From Hydractinia symbiolongicarpus (taxonomy: Eukaryota > Cnidaria > Hydrozoa > Anthoathecata > Hydractiniidae): 64,000 nt of DNA. The stretch lies in contig NC_079887.1 in assembly GCF_029227915.1 (NCBI RefSeq), positions 24,115,650 to 24,179,649 on the forward strand, written 5' to 3'. The stretch's first letter is position 1. Each line of letters opens with the position of its first letter. The notes under the pieces are model-generated. The model was not told the origin of the DNA, ran no database searches, and saw nothing but the letters and a program-made list of their open reading frames with translations. Shown here in pieces: positions 21,776 to 34,800 of the stretch. The translations under genes were made by a program, and so were the position numbers.

Positions 21776-22881
21776 AATAAATGAATTTGTGTCGCTGTTA
21801 AGAACGTGTACTTTAATGTGACATTTTCATGAGAAAAATTTTTGCAAATTTCTCGAATTGATATGTTTAGCAGTTTTTTTTAAAAAAATTTGATATTGAT
21901 ATATTTTTTGAATTCATTTTTCTTGTTAAAATCGGTAAACAAAGTGACAAAAGTTTGACCGGTTGATTTTTTTACCAACTTTTATCTTAAGACCAACCAT
22001 CTTAACCGACTTCGTCTTTTGCCGACTAATTTTTTAATGCCGATTGATAGAAAATAAAAAGTAAGTTCCAAGGGTGTCCGTCCAACTTTTATTTTTGTAG
22101 AAACTTTCAGTTGGACAATGTCAAGTTTAGCTATATCGGTAAAAATTATCACGTATAAAACAAATTCGATTTTTATTCAATTCACAAAAGCATTCCTAAT
22201 TCTCTGGAGCATCAAAAACTCTTTAAGATACAAGGCTCTCCTTAGTTCTGCATGTGGCACCGCCCTCTGTGAATTCTCTTTAACACCGTCGTGAATCCTT
22301 TTTCGCAATGACCTTGGCAGATGGTTTTCCATAAAAACACCATTTTTCATAAATGAAAACAAGTTAAGGTGGAGACCTTAACTTCTTAGACCAAAAGCAA
22401 GCAGTCTATCCAATGATACGTTGCCTGTTTAACATTTGCGTGACATTATTGCATGATTATTATCGCATTGACGTATTGTGTTATTAAATCTCAAACAAGT
22501 GCAGCCACCTATTGCTCAGTTTTATTGTGGTTATATATGTATGGCTACCTTCAGGAGGTCTGGGATAAAACGTCTTTCCTAAACAAAAGACTAATAGAAC
22601 AAAAACAAATGCAATGTTTAGAATCTTTTAAGATCTTTAAAACGTTCAGCAATTCACAAATCAACAAGAAATTACGTTTTCTTCACATTTGCTTCCGATC
22701 TTCCACTTGTTCATCTTCAAACATATATTAAAAATAATAAAGAGTAATACAGACTAATACAAACACAGCCTGTTTACGAGTGCTATCGAGAAAGTCAACA
22801 GTATAAAAATGGCCTCTTTTTGCTCTAATGTTTCTTTGTAAGGTCGAATAGGAGGTGGTGTTACGCAGTGAATGTAAAAAA

Positions 22882-25800
22882 ATGAATGGCAAGATAATTT
22901 TAAGTCTCTATGCCTTATGTAAGTATTTGTAATTATTATTTTTATTGGATTTTTTTATTTTTCATTCCAATACCTCGTCAAAATTTTTCCTGACTGAAAT
23001 CTTTTAGCGGCGCATATTTTTTTCTGACTATTTTTGTTATTCGCCATTTCCTGATAAAAGGTTTTGGGACGAAAAACAAATCCGTCAAGTTTCTGAATAT
23101 TATTGAAGTAGATTCGGTAAAAAGATGACTTGATGGCAAAAAAAAATTAAAGCAGTAAATGACAAAATGAAAAAAAGAGATATTTCATACTGATATTGTT
23201 TTTTCGCAAAAAAAAAATTTTTCATCAAAAATCAAACTTCTTTCAATAATTCTTTGGAAGTACGCTTTTCGATGCAGAAAATAGTTGGAATCTTAAATAT
23301 TCAAAGTAGGAGCAATTCCCATGAAGTATAGCATTGGAAGCATAAAGAATATATTTTAGCAGTTATCTTAGCCGACAAAAGTCAGGATTATTGGTCTAAA
23401 TCAATGAAGTAACTTCTGCATAGTGTTTATTGCATTTCGAACAGTTTGAACTTTTACACACTGAATAAGTCAAGTAATCTCGCCATGACTAAAAAAACGA
23501 GGACGGGAGTTATGATTTGAAATTTCCAGAAACATGATTTTTAAAATTCCGTTTTTCTTTTACAATCATTAAAAAAAGTATTGGCACATAATTGCAATTT
23601 TTAAATTCGTTGTCAAAAGTAGTAGTTTCAACTAATTTGGATAGGTCACTTGTCCATGTTAATTAGAATCTTAATTATTTGGTTATATCCGAACACATAA
23701 ACGTGCTAACTGTTGCTGACGTCAGCACTCTGTTTCGCGATATTTCGATACTTCGTGGGACCTGATGTCGATTATTCCGTTATTCCAATATGTTAGAAAG
23801 CACAACTAACACATTCTATCCACGGGTTAGCATACCTAGGTGTATATAAAAGTGATACATTCGCAACTTACCCCGGCGCGGTGTGTTCTTAAATTGCTTC
23901 TCTACGCCAACTTTGAAAAATGCTCAAATATCTGCCGTTATGACCGATGGTAGGTTTTGGCCTATGGGAAGCACAATTGGTATTTTAGGAAGGAGGAAAG
24001 AGGGTCGAGGGACTAATATTTAGTGTCTCCTCGAAATCAAACTATGATTTTTCCAAAGGGAGATTGCTTTAAAATTCATTAAAACAATTGTTCAATTGAT
24101 CGGTTTTTAATGAGTGAAAAAACGATACTGTCACTTTTATATGTTTTTTGAAAAATATCATCTTGAAGCAAAGATTGGCAGATCGAAGCATTCCATTTAT
24201 ACGTAAAGAAAAAACGAAGTTACGTCACTCAAGTGTTGTATAATATTGAAAAAGCTGAAAATATGATGTAAAATTTCGATGATGTTAAACACGAAACAAT
24301 GAAATATCTTCCTATAAAGTTAAACAAGGATAGATCTATTTTAAATTTTAGTTTTCTTATGTTGTTTTTCTATCTTTTTATTTATATATTTATTTGGTAA
24401 AATGTCATTTCAAGCCATATTTCATAGTGTTTCTCCTCACTTATAGGTGTCATTACCAACGCTCAATCAAATGTGAAGACTACAGTTGATCACAGCCCGT
24501 ACTGTGAAGGACTGGCCAAAATTACCAACCTCTGTAATGAAGTGTTTATACACATGATGTGCCCACGAACTTGTCAAATGGAAGACAGGAGTAAGTCTGG
24601 TGCAATCTTCTTGCATGTGGGTAGAAACGGGATTCTGGTTCACGGGACTCTAGGAGTGGGGCCGAGACACAGGTTAAGTTTTTTAAATAAAACATATTAA
24701 CCACAATAATATCTCGGCATATGGGAAAGGCAAGACCAGGTATTGCATTTGAAGTATGCTTCTATAGCTATGGCTTTACGGGGGTATCACACATGTGCAT
24801 TTATTTTTTCCCAGCTATACGAAATAGCTGGGGAAAAATAAATGCACAAAATTTTATAAATGTATTTCATTGTATTTATATGAAAAAATTGTAATGGTTA
24901 GAACAGGAGATCCAGCAACGCCAAAAAATCGAAAAAATACTCAATTTTAACATCCTCGTATCTAAGAAAGCTTAGTTAACTAGGCCAAATTTTTCTTTAA
25001 ATTTCAACTCAAGACGATGCTTAAAAGACAACGTAGAGACAACACTTCTTTCCTAGACGAGGCTTAAAAAGAAATGAGTACAGTAGAGAATGTAAAGTTT
25101 CTAACATGTACTGAACTCATTTTTAGTATCCTCAGAAAAAGCTTGGTTAACTAAAATAATGCACTAAAAGAATCGAATAGTAAGGGAAATGTCAAAAAGT
25201 ATATGAATAAATCCAACTTGACTGTTAGATTTGGGTGTACTATATTATTCCAGTCTAAAACTAACTGCTGAAGCTTTACACTACTTTCGTTTTACAATGC
25301 CGTCTATCACTGTTTGTTCTTTAGAGAACTTTGAAAAGTGTCCGCCATTTTTACCATTATGTTAATTTCTTGTTGCTCTCGTGTCTATACAGCTATTTTT
25401 TTCAAGAATATTCAAAATATTGTAGAAAACAAAGTTGATTGTAAAAGTCCCTTACTTGCGTTATCTTTTTGCCATGTTTGCGTTTGCAGCATTCTTGTCT
25501 ATTTTAAATTTAAAAATTCCCCCCCTTCTCCTAGGTCCTTTTCCTTCTCCTTCTTCTTTGTCTTATTTATATCATATTTATTGTCTTAGTTAAAAAGCAA
25601 TGCGGGCATCGAAAGTTTGGTGATACAGGTACATTTGAATCAAAAAGAAAGAAAAGATTCGACCAGCAGGAAGAAGACTTGAATCCGCTTCACCAACGTG
25701 TTCGACGCATTGTTGGTGGCAAAGAAAGTGTTAAAGGCGCTTGGCCATGGCATGTCGGTTTGTATTATAATGGTGAATTGCATTGTGGTGGAGCAATCAT

Positions 25801-28800
25801 TTCTCCAGACTGGGTAGTAACAGCTGCTCACTGCTTCGGTAAGTGAGGACTTATGGTAGAAGCTCCAAGAAATCCCATGCTCAAATTAACACGCCGTAAA
25901 AAATAATGAACGCCCTCCGCCCTAATAAACACCTTCTAAATTAACTTAACTAATGTAATTGAGAAAGTGAGGCGGGCAGGAATTTTAGTTTACTACCTAT
26001 AAAAAGGACGTTGTTAATACACCACTACGGTTAGCTAAGATCTTACCACCTGCTTTTATAAACGGGTTGACAAATTGCTGTACGTACAAAAATGATCAAG
26101 TTTGTGCGCATAAAAAATGTACGCTCAAGTACCAAATATTTATTGCGCGAGGATAGTTTTTTCACTTTTATTTTGTTTTTTGAGCGATATTTTTTAATAC
26201 TTAAAAACACAGTTCATTGCCAAAAATCTTACACATGTCTCGCACCTTACACAAGAATGTGGAATAAAAGTAATTAAAAGACGTACACAGGGTTCTTTAT
26301 GTGTGTACGTTGGCATCGACAAACATATAACAAAGGTCTGTGTACCCAGTTGCCGGGTACACATCGTGTCCAGTGGATACTGAAAGGACAACACCCACTG
26401 GCGCGTAGAAACATGTGATCTACGTGTAGGGTAAGGACACAAACACAGCTAAAAATAAAAAATATTTAACCTAAAGCTGGCTTAAGAGAAAATTACAAAT
26501 GTTATTAAACATACAAGGTACATTCTCTTTTGCAGGGGATCATGTCCTTTGTTTTGTTTTGTTTTGTTTTGTTTTGTTTTGTTTTGTTTTTGTTTTGTTT
26601 TGTTTTGTTTTGTTTTGTTTTGTTTTGTTTTGTTTTGTTTTGTTTTGCTTTGTTTTGTTTTGTTTTATTTTATTTTGTTTTGTTTTGTTTTGTTTTGTTT
26701 TGTATTATTTTGTTTTGTTTTGTTTTGTTTTTGTTTTGTTTTGTTTTGTTTTGTTTTGTTTTGTTTTGTTTTGTTTTGTTTTGTTTTGTTTTGTTTTGTT
26801 TTGTTTTGTTTTATTTTGTTTTGTTTTGTTTTTTGGTTTTACTTTGAGGATTTTTCATTGTGCTCTTTTGACATTTTGTTGTTTTTGTTATCTATACTTG
26901 ATATAGATAAGGACTCGTCTTCGTATAATGAAAAAGACTGGTTTGTCATGGTTGGTGAACATAATCAATTTTTGAAAGAAGGGACAGAAAAACGACATAA
27001 CGTCAAGAAAATTATTGTTCACGAAAGAAACTACAAATACTGGAAAGTTGGATATAAAAATGTGCCAGATGACTACGACGTGGGTAAGCAAGACAAATTT
27101 GCCTTTGTTATTTAATTGGGTTTTTTTAGCTATCAGGAAATATGGCATTTGCGTTTCGCCCAAATTGCAGTGTAAAGAGACTTGAATAACACGCCTTTTC
27201 TGTTTGCATTGATGCTTTGATTAAAATTTATTTGAGGTGCTGTTTGTATGAACAATATTTCCCTAGAAACCCGGGAAATGTTTCAGCATGATTATACATC
27301 TAATGTCGTTACAAAATGCTTAAAAGTTTAGTTTACGACGACAGCTATCATATGGTTCGAGTTTTTCTCGCATTTTGATTCGCGAATACATGCTATCTTT
27401 TTATTTCCCAATTGATACTTGTTTGTTTCCTCCTTAATTAAATCTATGTTAAACTTAAACTGGCGTAAAGTTTTTTTGATCGTAACATGGAGCCACTGAA
27501 TCTTAAATCAGAATAAAACTTCTATCCGTAGCCTTGGAAGGCATCTTCAATAAATTAATTGATTATAAACCATTTATGAGTGTATCAAAGTCAATAAACT
27601 CAATCGTAAGACTCAACCCATCTGCGATGAAATTTATATGGCATTTGTATCAAGACTAGCTGAAATACCACTGCCCATCCCATAACCTATGTTTTTTTCA
27701 CTTCCTTAGCGCTATTGAAACTTTCCACGCCAATAAATTATACTGAGTACGTCTCACCGGTTTGCTTGACGGGTTTGAATACAGTCTTCAATTCTCACAC
27801 TGAATGCAAGATCATGGGATGGGGTGCAAAAACTTCAAATGGAGCCACAGAAAATAAACTACAAGAAGCCACCGTGAAAATCATACCACGAGACATTTGT
27901 AACTTGCCTGTTTCGTATAATGGTAAAGTGCACGAGAGAGCCATCTGTGCTGGTTTCAAATCAGGAAAAGCTGATGCATGTAGATATGATTCGGGAGGTA
28001 TGCTAAATTTTAGTCAAATTCTTTTATGTAGCGGGAACCTACTGAGCCAATCGAACCGTTTTCTTCCTAAGGCTTCTCCAACCTACAGGTGCTCTGCGGA
28101 CATTGTACACTATAGTATAGCTTTAATCATACGCTTTTATACCCAATATTTTATAACCAAGAACAAAAAAAGAAAAAGAAAACTTTAAACACAACAGTAA
28201 TTAATTAAAATTAAATTTAATTTTGATTTGCGCAATAGTCTAACTTAGCAAGCAAACACATGAATTTGGCCTTCCTAAGTCGATAGAAAACAAGCTAAAA
28301 GTAAGCAAATTTGATCCAAAAAACCCATAATCTTGTTGCATATGACGTTAAAAAAATAGGAAACCTGCAATGATTTTTCGATCTCCATCACCAACATTTG
28401 CACGATATTCTAAGTGGCTTTCATTTTAGTTAATTTTATTTCTTCTCTGTCGGATTAAGGTCGGTAGAATAGAGGTAGTTTAAGCACCAGTATTTTGGTT
28501 TCTGAACCTCAAATCTATCGAAATTAATTTCTCTGTTCTAGGTTCTATGTCTTGTAAAAATGGAAATTACTGGATTGCAGTTGGTTTGGTATCAAGTGGT
28601 TTCCAATGTGGTACACCTAATTATTACGGCGTCTACACGAATCTACCGCTCATGAAAAGCTGGATAATTGAGACTCTTTTAAGTTATGACGACGACACTA
28701 ACTCGATTATAACAATCTTTGAACGCATTTCATCTATAAACGCGAAACGAGAGATGAACAGAACTGGTGAGGTCAAAACTGGTGAACATCAACGACCATA

Positions 28801-28810
28801 TTATTATTAA
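22882..28810 (+). CDS. Secreted ShK-domain trypsin-like serine protease (6 exons)
   Basis: Exons 22882-22918, 24447-24590, 25590-25838, 26907-27083, 27710-27997 and 28542-28810 join in phase 1 throughout and give 387 aa. The first exon plus the start of the second make a signal peptide ending near NAQS. Residues 33-59 are a ShK-like module with four Cys. A basic linker with Cys65, which can pair with the Cys of SPVCL, leads to the activation site R100-IVGG. Triad: His141 (TAAHC), Asp201 (DYDVALLK), Ser297 (DSGG). Asp291 sits six before Ser, at the trypsin position 189, so cleavage after Lys/Arg is expected. Oddities: Gly193 is Tyr (CRYDSGG), position 192 is Arg, GGPL is GGSM, and the SWG segment reads SSG. 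A charged tail follows the domain. Either a restricted-specificity extracellular protease or a weakened one. Confidence 0.85.
24794..24848. repeat. 25-bp-arm hairpin in protease intron 2
   Basis: Arms 24794-24818 and 24824-24848 pair along their whole length around loop ACGAA, with a single G-U type position. The size and near-perfect pairing fit a tiny palindromic MITE or a miRNA-like fold. Confidence 0.8.
26548..26836. repeat. (TTTTG)n microsatellite in protease intron 3
   Basis: Almost 290 bp of TTTTG units with a few point and length changes. The 5-bp period leaves all three plus-strand frames open, so the long FVLFC-type reading frames here are artefacts. Confidence 0.95.
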
Positions 28811-29151
28811 GTAATCGCTTTGCACTTTATCTGTAATTTCATTGGTTCGTTTAAAATTGAAAATGTTGAACTTTGCACTAGTATAATTTTGTAGTTTTCC
28901 CCCTGTTTACGTAGTAAAAGTCCTTCTTATATCAAACCTAATCGGCCCAAACTTTTTTCGCCCTGAGTGATGTGATTTTAAAATGTTGGTAAAGGTTAGG
29001 CCTGACAAAAAAAATAAGACGGAACAAATTATTGCACTGTGAACTGTTTAGACTGGCAAAGAATTAAAGATTTTTGCATCAAGTGGTCGATTTTATTAGG
29101 ACGCTACAAAATATTGTGCATTTATGATGAACTTGTTACGTCCTTTTGATC

Positions 29152-29157
29152 AATAAA
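29152..29157 (+). terminator. Possible poly(A) signal of the protease gene
   Basis: AATAAA 340 bp after the stop at 28810 is the first clear hexamer in the sense direction. Confidence 0.35.
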
Positions 29158-30328
29158 AAACAGATTCCATTTTAAAGGGGTTACAAAACGGCCGCTGGAT
29201 TTCGACTTTAGTGATTTACACGATCTAATGGCGATGGAAAAGTTTATGATTAATGAGGGCAAAAACAACAATTTAAATCATCTTAAATATCATATTGCGC
29301 ATTCAAATATAACTGAGAATGATAAAAATGTTCCATACATATATTGGATATTCATGATTTATTCCATATTGGTACTCACCTTGCTTTCAACTTAAACTTC
29401 CTAATAAAATAAACTTTAAACCTTTTGAACTAGAGAACTAGCTACATCACCTCGCGTTGCCTCTGTTCCCTCGTCAAAACAAACGTTTGATTTACTGATA
29501 CTCAATATTTTTTACAAAACGTAGCTTATGTTATCGCCAAAAAAAATCTGAAGGGAAATAAAAATAAAAAAGTATAAAAAAAATAAACAGGTTGTCTAGA
29601 CGTCTATGTAGTTCTAAAGTTTGTATAACTTTTTGCACCTTGACATTTTGAGTGATCCGTTTATTACGCGCACCAGCTAGCTATCGGACTATGAGGTTTC
29701 CACGGGAACAAAATGTGAGAATGATTTAAGTTATTCGTCGGACCTAAGTGACAAATATTTCGAGGAAGTGATCAAAAAAAGACCCTACAAGGTTTGGGAC
29801 AATAAGGCGCTTAAAAAAGAGATAAAATTGCAGAGAAAACTAATTCTTTTAACCTACCATTGAAGAAAGTGGGTGTATTTTTTTATTTGTTGATAAAGTC
29901 TTATATCAATGACCAATCTTATAGGTAAAAACGTCAACATAAAATAAAGTCGATATATATAATAGTCGATAAAAAAAGTTAGTCAGCTGCACCAGATTTC
30001 GTCACTTGTTACTGACTAAATTTTAACTCTGAGGAAACAATACAGATACAGTATTCTTTCCTCCAAGATTTTACAAAGATAGTCTCTCTTTGCCGACTAA
30101 AGTATAAAATATATATGCAAAGAAAATTATTGCAAATCTTCCCTTTTTATATAATTTAGTATTTTTTATATAGTATTTTAAATAAAAAACGTTAAACTAA
30201 TAATATCCAACATTTGTATCGTCACTTTTATGGAATTCTTGTTCTTAATTTGCTTAAGGCAAAGTTTGACAAAGTCAGTAAGGGTCAATTGTCGATAAAA
30301 TAAGTCCGTATAACGTGTTTGTTCGGTA

Positions 30329-30336
30329 TAAAATAT
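30329..30336 (+). promoter_or_regulatory. Possible TATA box of small ORF
   Basis: GGTATAAAATATAAG lies about 120 bp before the ATG at 30452. In such AT-rich DNA this could be chance. Confidence 0.25.
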
Positions 30337-30451
30337 AAGTCACTGAGCCAAAATTTGTCACCAACTTTTTACCGATAAGGTGTAGCTAAAGAGGAGATGT
30401 GAGTGACAACATAAATATTGAAAGAAAGAAACTTTTGCGCACAGTGCTAAG

Positions 30452-30601
30452 ATGACTTTAAATACTATACTGGTACTATTTTGTTGCGTAATTGGACATC
30501 TAGAAATTTTAACAGTTTTTATTGTATTTCCATCTTATATCGTTTATAAAATTTTACAACTTATAAAAGGGTTACTTGCTAATATGAGAACTTCTGTATA
30601 A
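30452..30601 (+). CDS. Candidate 49-aa secreted or membrane peptide
   Basis: The short frame opens with MTLNTILVLFCCVIGH, shaped like a signal peptide. It then has a mostly hydrophobic middle and a basic C-terminal part (IVYKILQLIKGLLANMR) that could form an amphipathic helix. A TATA-like box lies upstream, and an AATAAA overlaps the stop. No family is recognised. It could equally be the first exon of an unseen gene or a chance frame in AT-rich DNA. Confidence 0.25.
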   Translation: MTLNTILVLFCCVIGHLEILTVFIVFPSYIVYKILQLIKGLLANMRTSV

Positions 30602-31816
30602 ATAAAATTAATACAAAAGTAAATTACAAATATATAAATTGGTAGTGGTTAACTCATAATTGCGCATAATGTTTGGAACAATTTCTCTTTCCTGTTTTCT
30701 CAGCGTATATTACACTTTTTCTTACAAAAAGGTCTGAAAGATTGACGAAAAAAATGATTGCTGGTAATTATTTAAGTGGCTTCTTCAGATATGAGTCTTA
30801 AATATTTTTGATGGTGTATACCATCCTCAAAGAAAAAGGTTTTATTTAAAGTTTCACAAAATGTCAACACGTTAAATTCTCAAAGTGAGTTCCAAAATTT
30901 TAAAAAAAATTTCCCTAGTTGCCTTGGTAACCTTCTAGCACATACAGTCCTTTTTAACACTTTACCCTACGGAATGCAATTGTCAAAGCCAAAACTAGGC
31001 AATAATAGATAAGCGTTTAACGGAGAGAAAAAAATTTCTCCGATAAGATGCAGGAAAGAAATTTCTAACTTGCGCTACAATCTTGAAAGTATATAAAAAA
31101 ATATTTTACTGTAGCTGTTATTAATGCTAGGGAAAAGGTGATATTTTCACGTGAAAACTTCTCAATAAAGGAGTAATGACTGCAACTTCTAAATATGTTG
31201 CATAAGTTCAGGGCAGCTGTTTGTTCATGTGATACAAAAAGCAGCGTCACCGCGGAATGCGATCGAAGCGCTTATACTAACCTCTCTAGTTTGTATATTA
31301 TGATTAGAGAAAATGCAATATGGTGCATCTGTATATAAATATTCTAATACTGTGAAGTAAAATGCTAACATTTATTGTACTGTCTTCATATGTGATCAAA
31401 CGAAGTCTCGACATAGTTGGCTGTAAAATGTTTTTTTTTTATGTTTATCTTCTCATGTTTCAATTTGTTACAATTCTAAGAATATTGATAGGCTGTATAG
31501 TCAAAACTAATACATGAATCTTCAGGCTCCGATTTAGAGATTCACCAACAAGCGAATTGCGAGTTTTTACTGACAGCATATTGATGGAGCTGCCATTTTT
31601 CTCTTCGAGTAACTTAGACTGCATAAATTGTTCTCGAAATTATTTCGAATAAATACGGTATCTTCACGTTCTAACAAAGTGCTACAAGAAAAAAATACGC
31701 ACGAATTTATTGCTAATAGTAAGTACAAATAATATATAACATAGGATACATAGCAAAAGTAATGGTGCATTCATTCTTTTTAAGGGTTTAATTCTACTAT
31801 CTTTTTCTTCGCTTGC

Positions 31817-34800
31817 TTATGCGCCAGAAACTATTTCTCTGACAAACCAGTTCATTATCATTCGAAGACACTAGAGTCATCAATCTTACAGTTTAAACGT
31901 GATATTCTATCAGTTGTGTGACGTATACAACTTATTCCATTAAAGACACAGCAACACTTACCTAGCTATCATATCGCAGAGAGTGTTTACATTCTCGCCT
32001 GTTTTTGCGCTAGTTTCTACATACATAGCATCATGAGCCTGTAAATACAGAAAACATAATTAAGCAGGATACATAACGACAAAAGAATGCAGTTTTAAGT
32101 TCATGTTTGTTCGTCCTGCAGATTTTTGTCAATATATCAGAATAATGGAATGTATCAGAATTAGCAAATACTGTAATTATATTTTGAGGAAAAAACAAGA
32201 AAATTTAAACTATTTAATTCTATGATACCATTTTTAAGATAAGTTGAGTTTCAAAACATTCAAAAGTTTTTGTTGGAATTAACACAGTTTGGAATTGCTA
32301 GTATTAAAAAATCCAACTGTTAAGTTTTACCTTCGCAAGTAGCTCCCCTTTTTCTTTTTGTACTCTTCGTTTATGATGCAAATCTGACTTGTTTGCAACC
32401 AAAACCAGGAAGACATGCTCAGTCGTGTAGTCCTGAAATAATTTAACCGTAAATGTATGTAATTAAGCAATTAAAATGACGCTGCTGTATGTAGCACAGT
32501 TGCGTAATCACTTACGTGAATTGTACGTATCCAGGTTTTAGCGTTAAAAAATGAGGTGTCTTCCTCAATGTCGTACATCAATATAACGACGTCAGATTTA
32601 CGAAAATATGACGGGGGTATACTGTTAAATCTAAAAAAGCAATGTGAAATAGTTGCATTATCCAATTTGACAAGTACAGTGTTTAGAAAAACTAAGCTAC
32701 CAGTATTCAACGGTAACCCTGCGTTGAATGCTAGGTTAAGTGTCTGAGCCGTAGATCTAGCTGGACCACTTAGTACAGGTATACTTTACACCAGACATCT
32801 GCTGAATTATGCCTCAAAAAATAACTTTCCTGATTTAAATAAAAAAGCGCTTCTGATTGTTACTTTACTTTATATTGGCGAATAATAATATATAAAAAAA
32901 TTTCATGTTTGGTTTGTCGTCCCTGTACTAGTTTCATGCGCTGTTAACACGACTTAGACGGACCACGGGTATTATTAATAGAGATTTTTGCATGGAATTC
33001 AATTACATATATAGAACATACGTACAGTATTCTTTCAAAAACTCACAAAAAAATTGTTGCCAATTATCTATCAGTCCAGTTATAGAATCATTTAATGCTC
33101 GAATTGTGGCTTAAAAAAACTGATCTGTTTGACTATTTTGAACTGTTAGCGAGGATTTGCAAATGCTTTGTGTATTGGAGGAAGGACGTTTATAGATATT
33201 CGAAATTAATTTTAAACTTTTGGAAAGAAAGAATCAACTTTTACAGATTTTGTCTACATTTTCTGTTGCAGGGGAAGGGACGGAAGTAATTGTGGCTTAA
33301 AGACCTCTAAAATAATATTATTGAGGTTCTACCTATTAATGAAATTTGGAGAAAATATTAGTGGATGTTCAAGGCGAATTCTAACCCATTTAGAGTATTT
33401 GACTTCTCAGGAATTCTAAATCAGGATTATGCTACGTAATCCGACATTACTTACCTTTCCTGACCGACTGTATCCCAAAGTTTTAAACGGACTTTTTGGT
33501 CTTTATGTTCGACCACTTTAGTTAAATAATCTGCCTCATAAGTCATTTCCCTGTTCGCACGAAATTTATTGTGACAAATACGACGAATTAAACTTGTCTT
33601 GCCTACATTAACATCACCAGTGAAAATGACTTTAAATTCTGTTTGGTTTGATGAGGCAAGTCGTATTGGAGTCTAAATAAAAAAAATGTCAAACTTTTAA
33701 AAAAGCAAAAAAAAAAGGATACGTTGATTCTCCAACATTTGCATGATAACAACCCTGAAATGATTTTCTGTAACCAGTACATTGCCATCTGCTTTGTTTT
33801 GAGAAGTCGATGTCAGGCTAAAATATTCCAAAGTTTGCGTCGTCCCTAATATTTTGCACTATCTCAAAATTTAGTCCTTTAGTCCGAGTAAGTTTGAACC
33901 TGCAAGGCATGTCAACTTTGTTCTTCACAGAATAGAAAGGAATTGCTTGCATGTCGTTTAACACTTTTCTGTAAGTTCCTTTTACCAGACTAAGTATTGT
34001 TCAGCAATGATTAAAGAATATTATACCTGGACAGAATTTTTGTAAATTTGTTTTCTCGGTGATGAAGTTAGAATATTTTTGCTCTGATCGAATGAACGTT
34101 GTTTCAAAGGTGTCAAGCCATTTGGAGTTTGAATAAGCGGAGTAGCAGGAGTAGCGGATATTTGAATGTCACTGAAAATTGACGATGCGGTACTCTTATT
34201 TGCCATATTCTCAGGAGAAGCAGCACGATATTGAAACATGTCCGTGTTGGAGTTAACATCAAAATTATCATCTAGTGGGTCAATTGGAGAAACAGGGCGT
34301 TCATAATGGATACTGGAATTAGTCCAGTTTTGTTGTTGGTCTAACAGTGATTTGTTTTGAATGCGTAGATCTTCTATTTCAGAGGAGAGATTGCTAATGT
34401 TGACATCTAGAAATTCTTTTTCTTCGACTAAATCTTGATATCGACGCAAGCATCTAAACATTAGAATATGTTCGACCTTAGACGTGGATCTGCAGTCAAA
34501 ATTCGCAAAAACGCTACCCCATCCGTAGACCGCCATGAATGCCCGAACACTTGGTTGTTTTGAGAAGTGACTACGTTCTGCGATGGATTGACCTACCCAA
34601 AAATCAAATATTTAGGTGTTTTCCTTGACCAAAAATTGCAACCCAAATAGTGGAAAACGAATTATTTTTGGACCAAAAAAAGTTTTTTTTCATAAACAGT
34701 CAAAACTTTGCTTTTTTTATGTTGTTTTTTTATTTTTAAAATTTAGTTAAACCTGTCTACGAAAAGGTTTCGAAGAAAGAAATGAAATCAACAAATATAT

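Larger units (their letters stand above)
19140..22880. other. Intergenic; no gene recognised
   Basis: AT-rich. It includes a 13-bp-arm hairpin (19781-19812) and a family II SINE head (about 21565-21775). Open frames at 20546-20734 and 22177-22362 (both minus, about 60 aa) match nothing I know. Confidence 0.5.
28811..31816. other. Intergenic between protease and Rab-like gene
   Basis: Very AT-rich. Apart from the small candidate gene at 30452-30601, nothing recognisable was seen on either strand. Confidence 0.45.

Noticed and set aside
25338-25589. 83-aa ORF before protease exon 3
   Set aside because: Ends exactly at the acceptor region with a Ser/Phe-rich low-complexity end. It lies in intron 2 and shows no splice support.
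26499-27115. Long FVLFC-repeat open frames in three phases
   Set aside because: They translate the (TTTTG)n microsatellite in an intron; a 5-bp unit without stops opens all frames.
27715-28188. 157-aa single ORF of protease
   Set aside because: It is protease exon 5 read past its donor at 27998; the true last exon begins at 28542.
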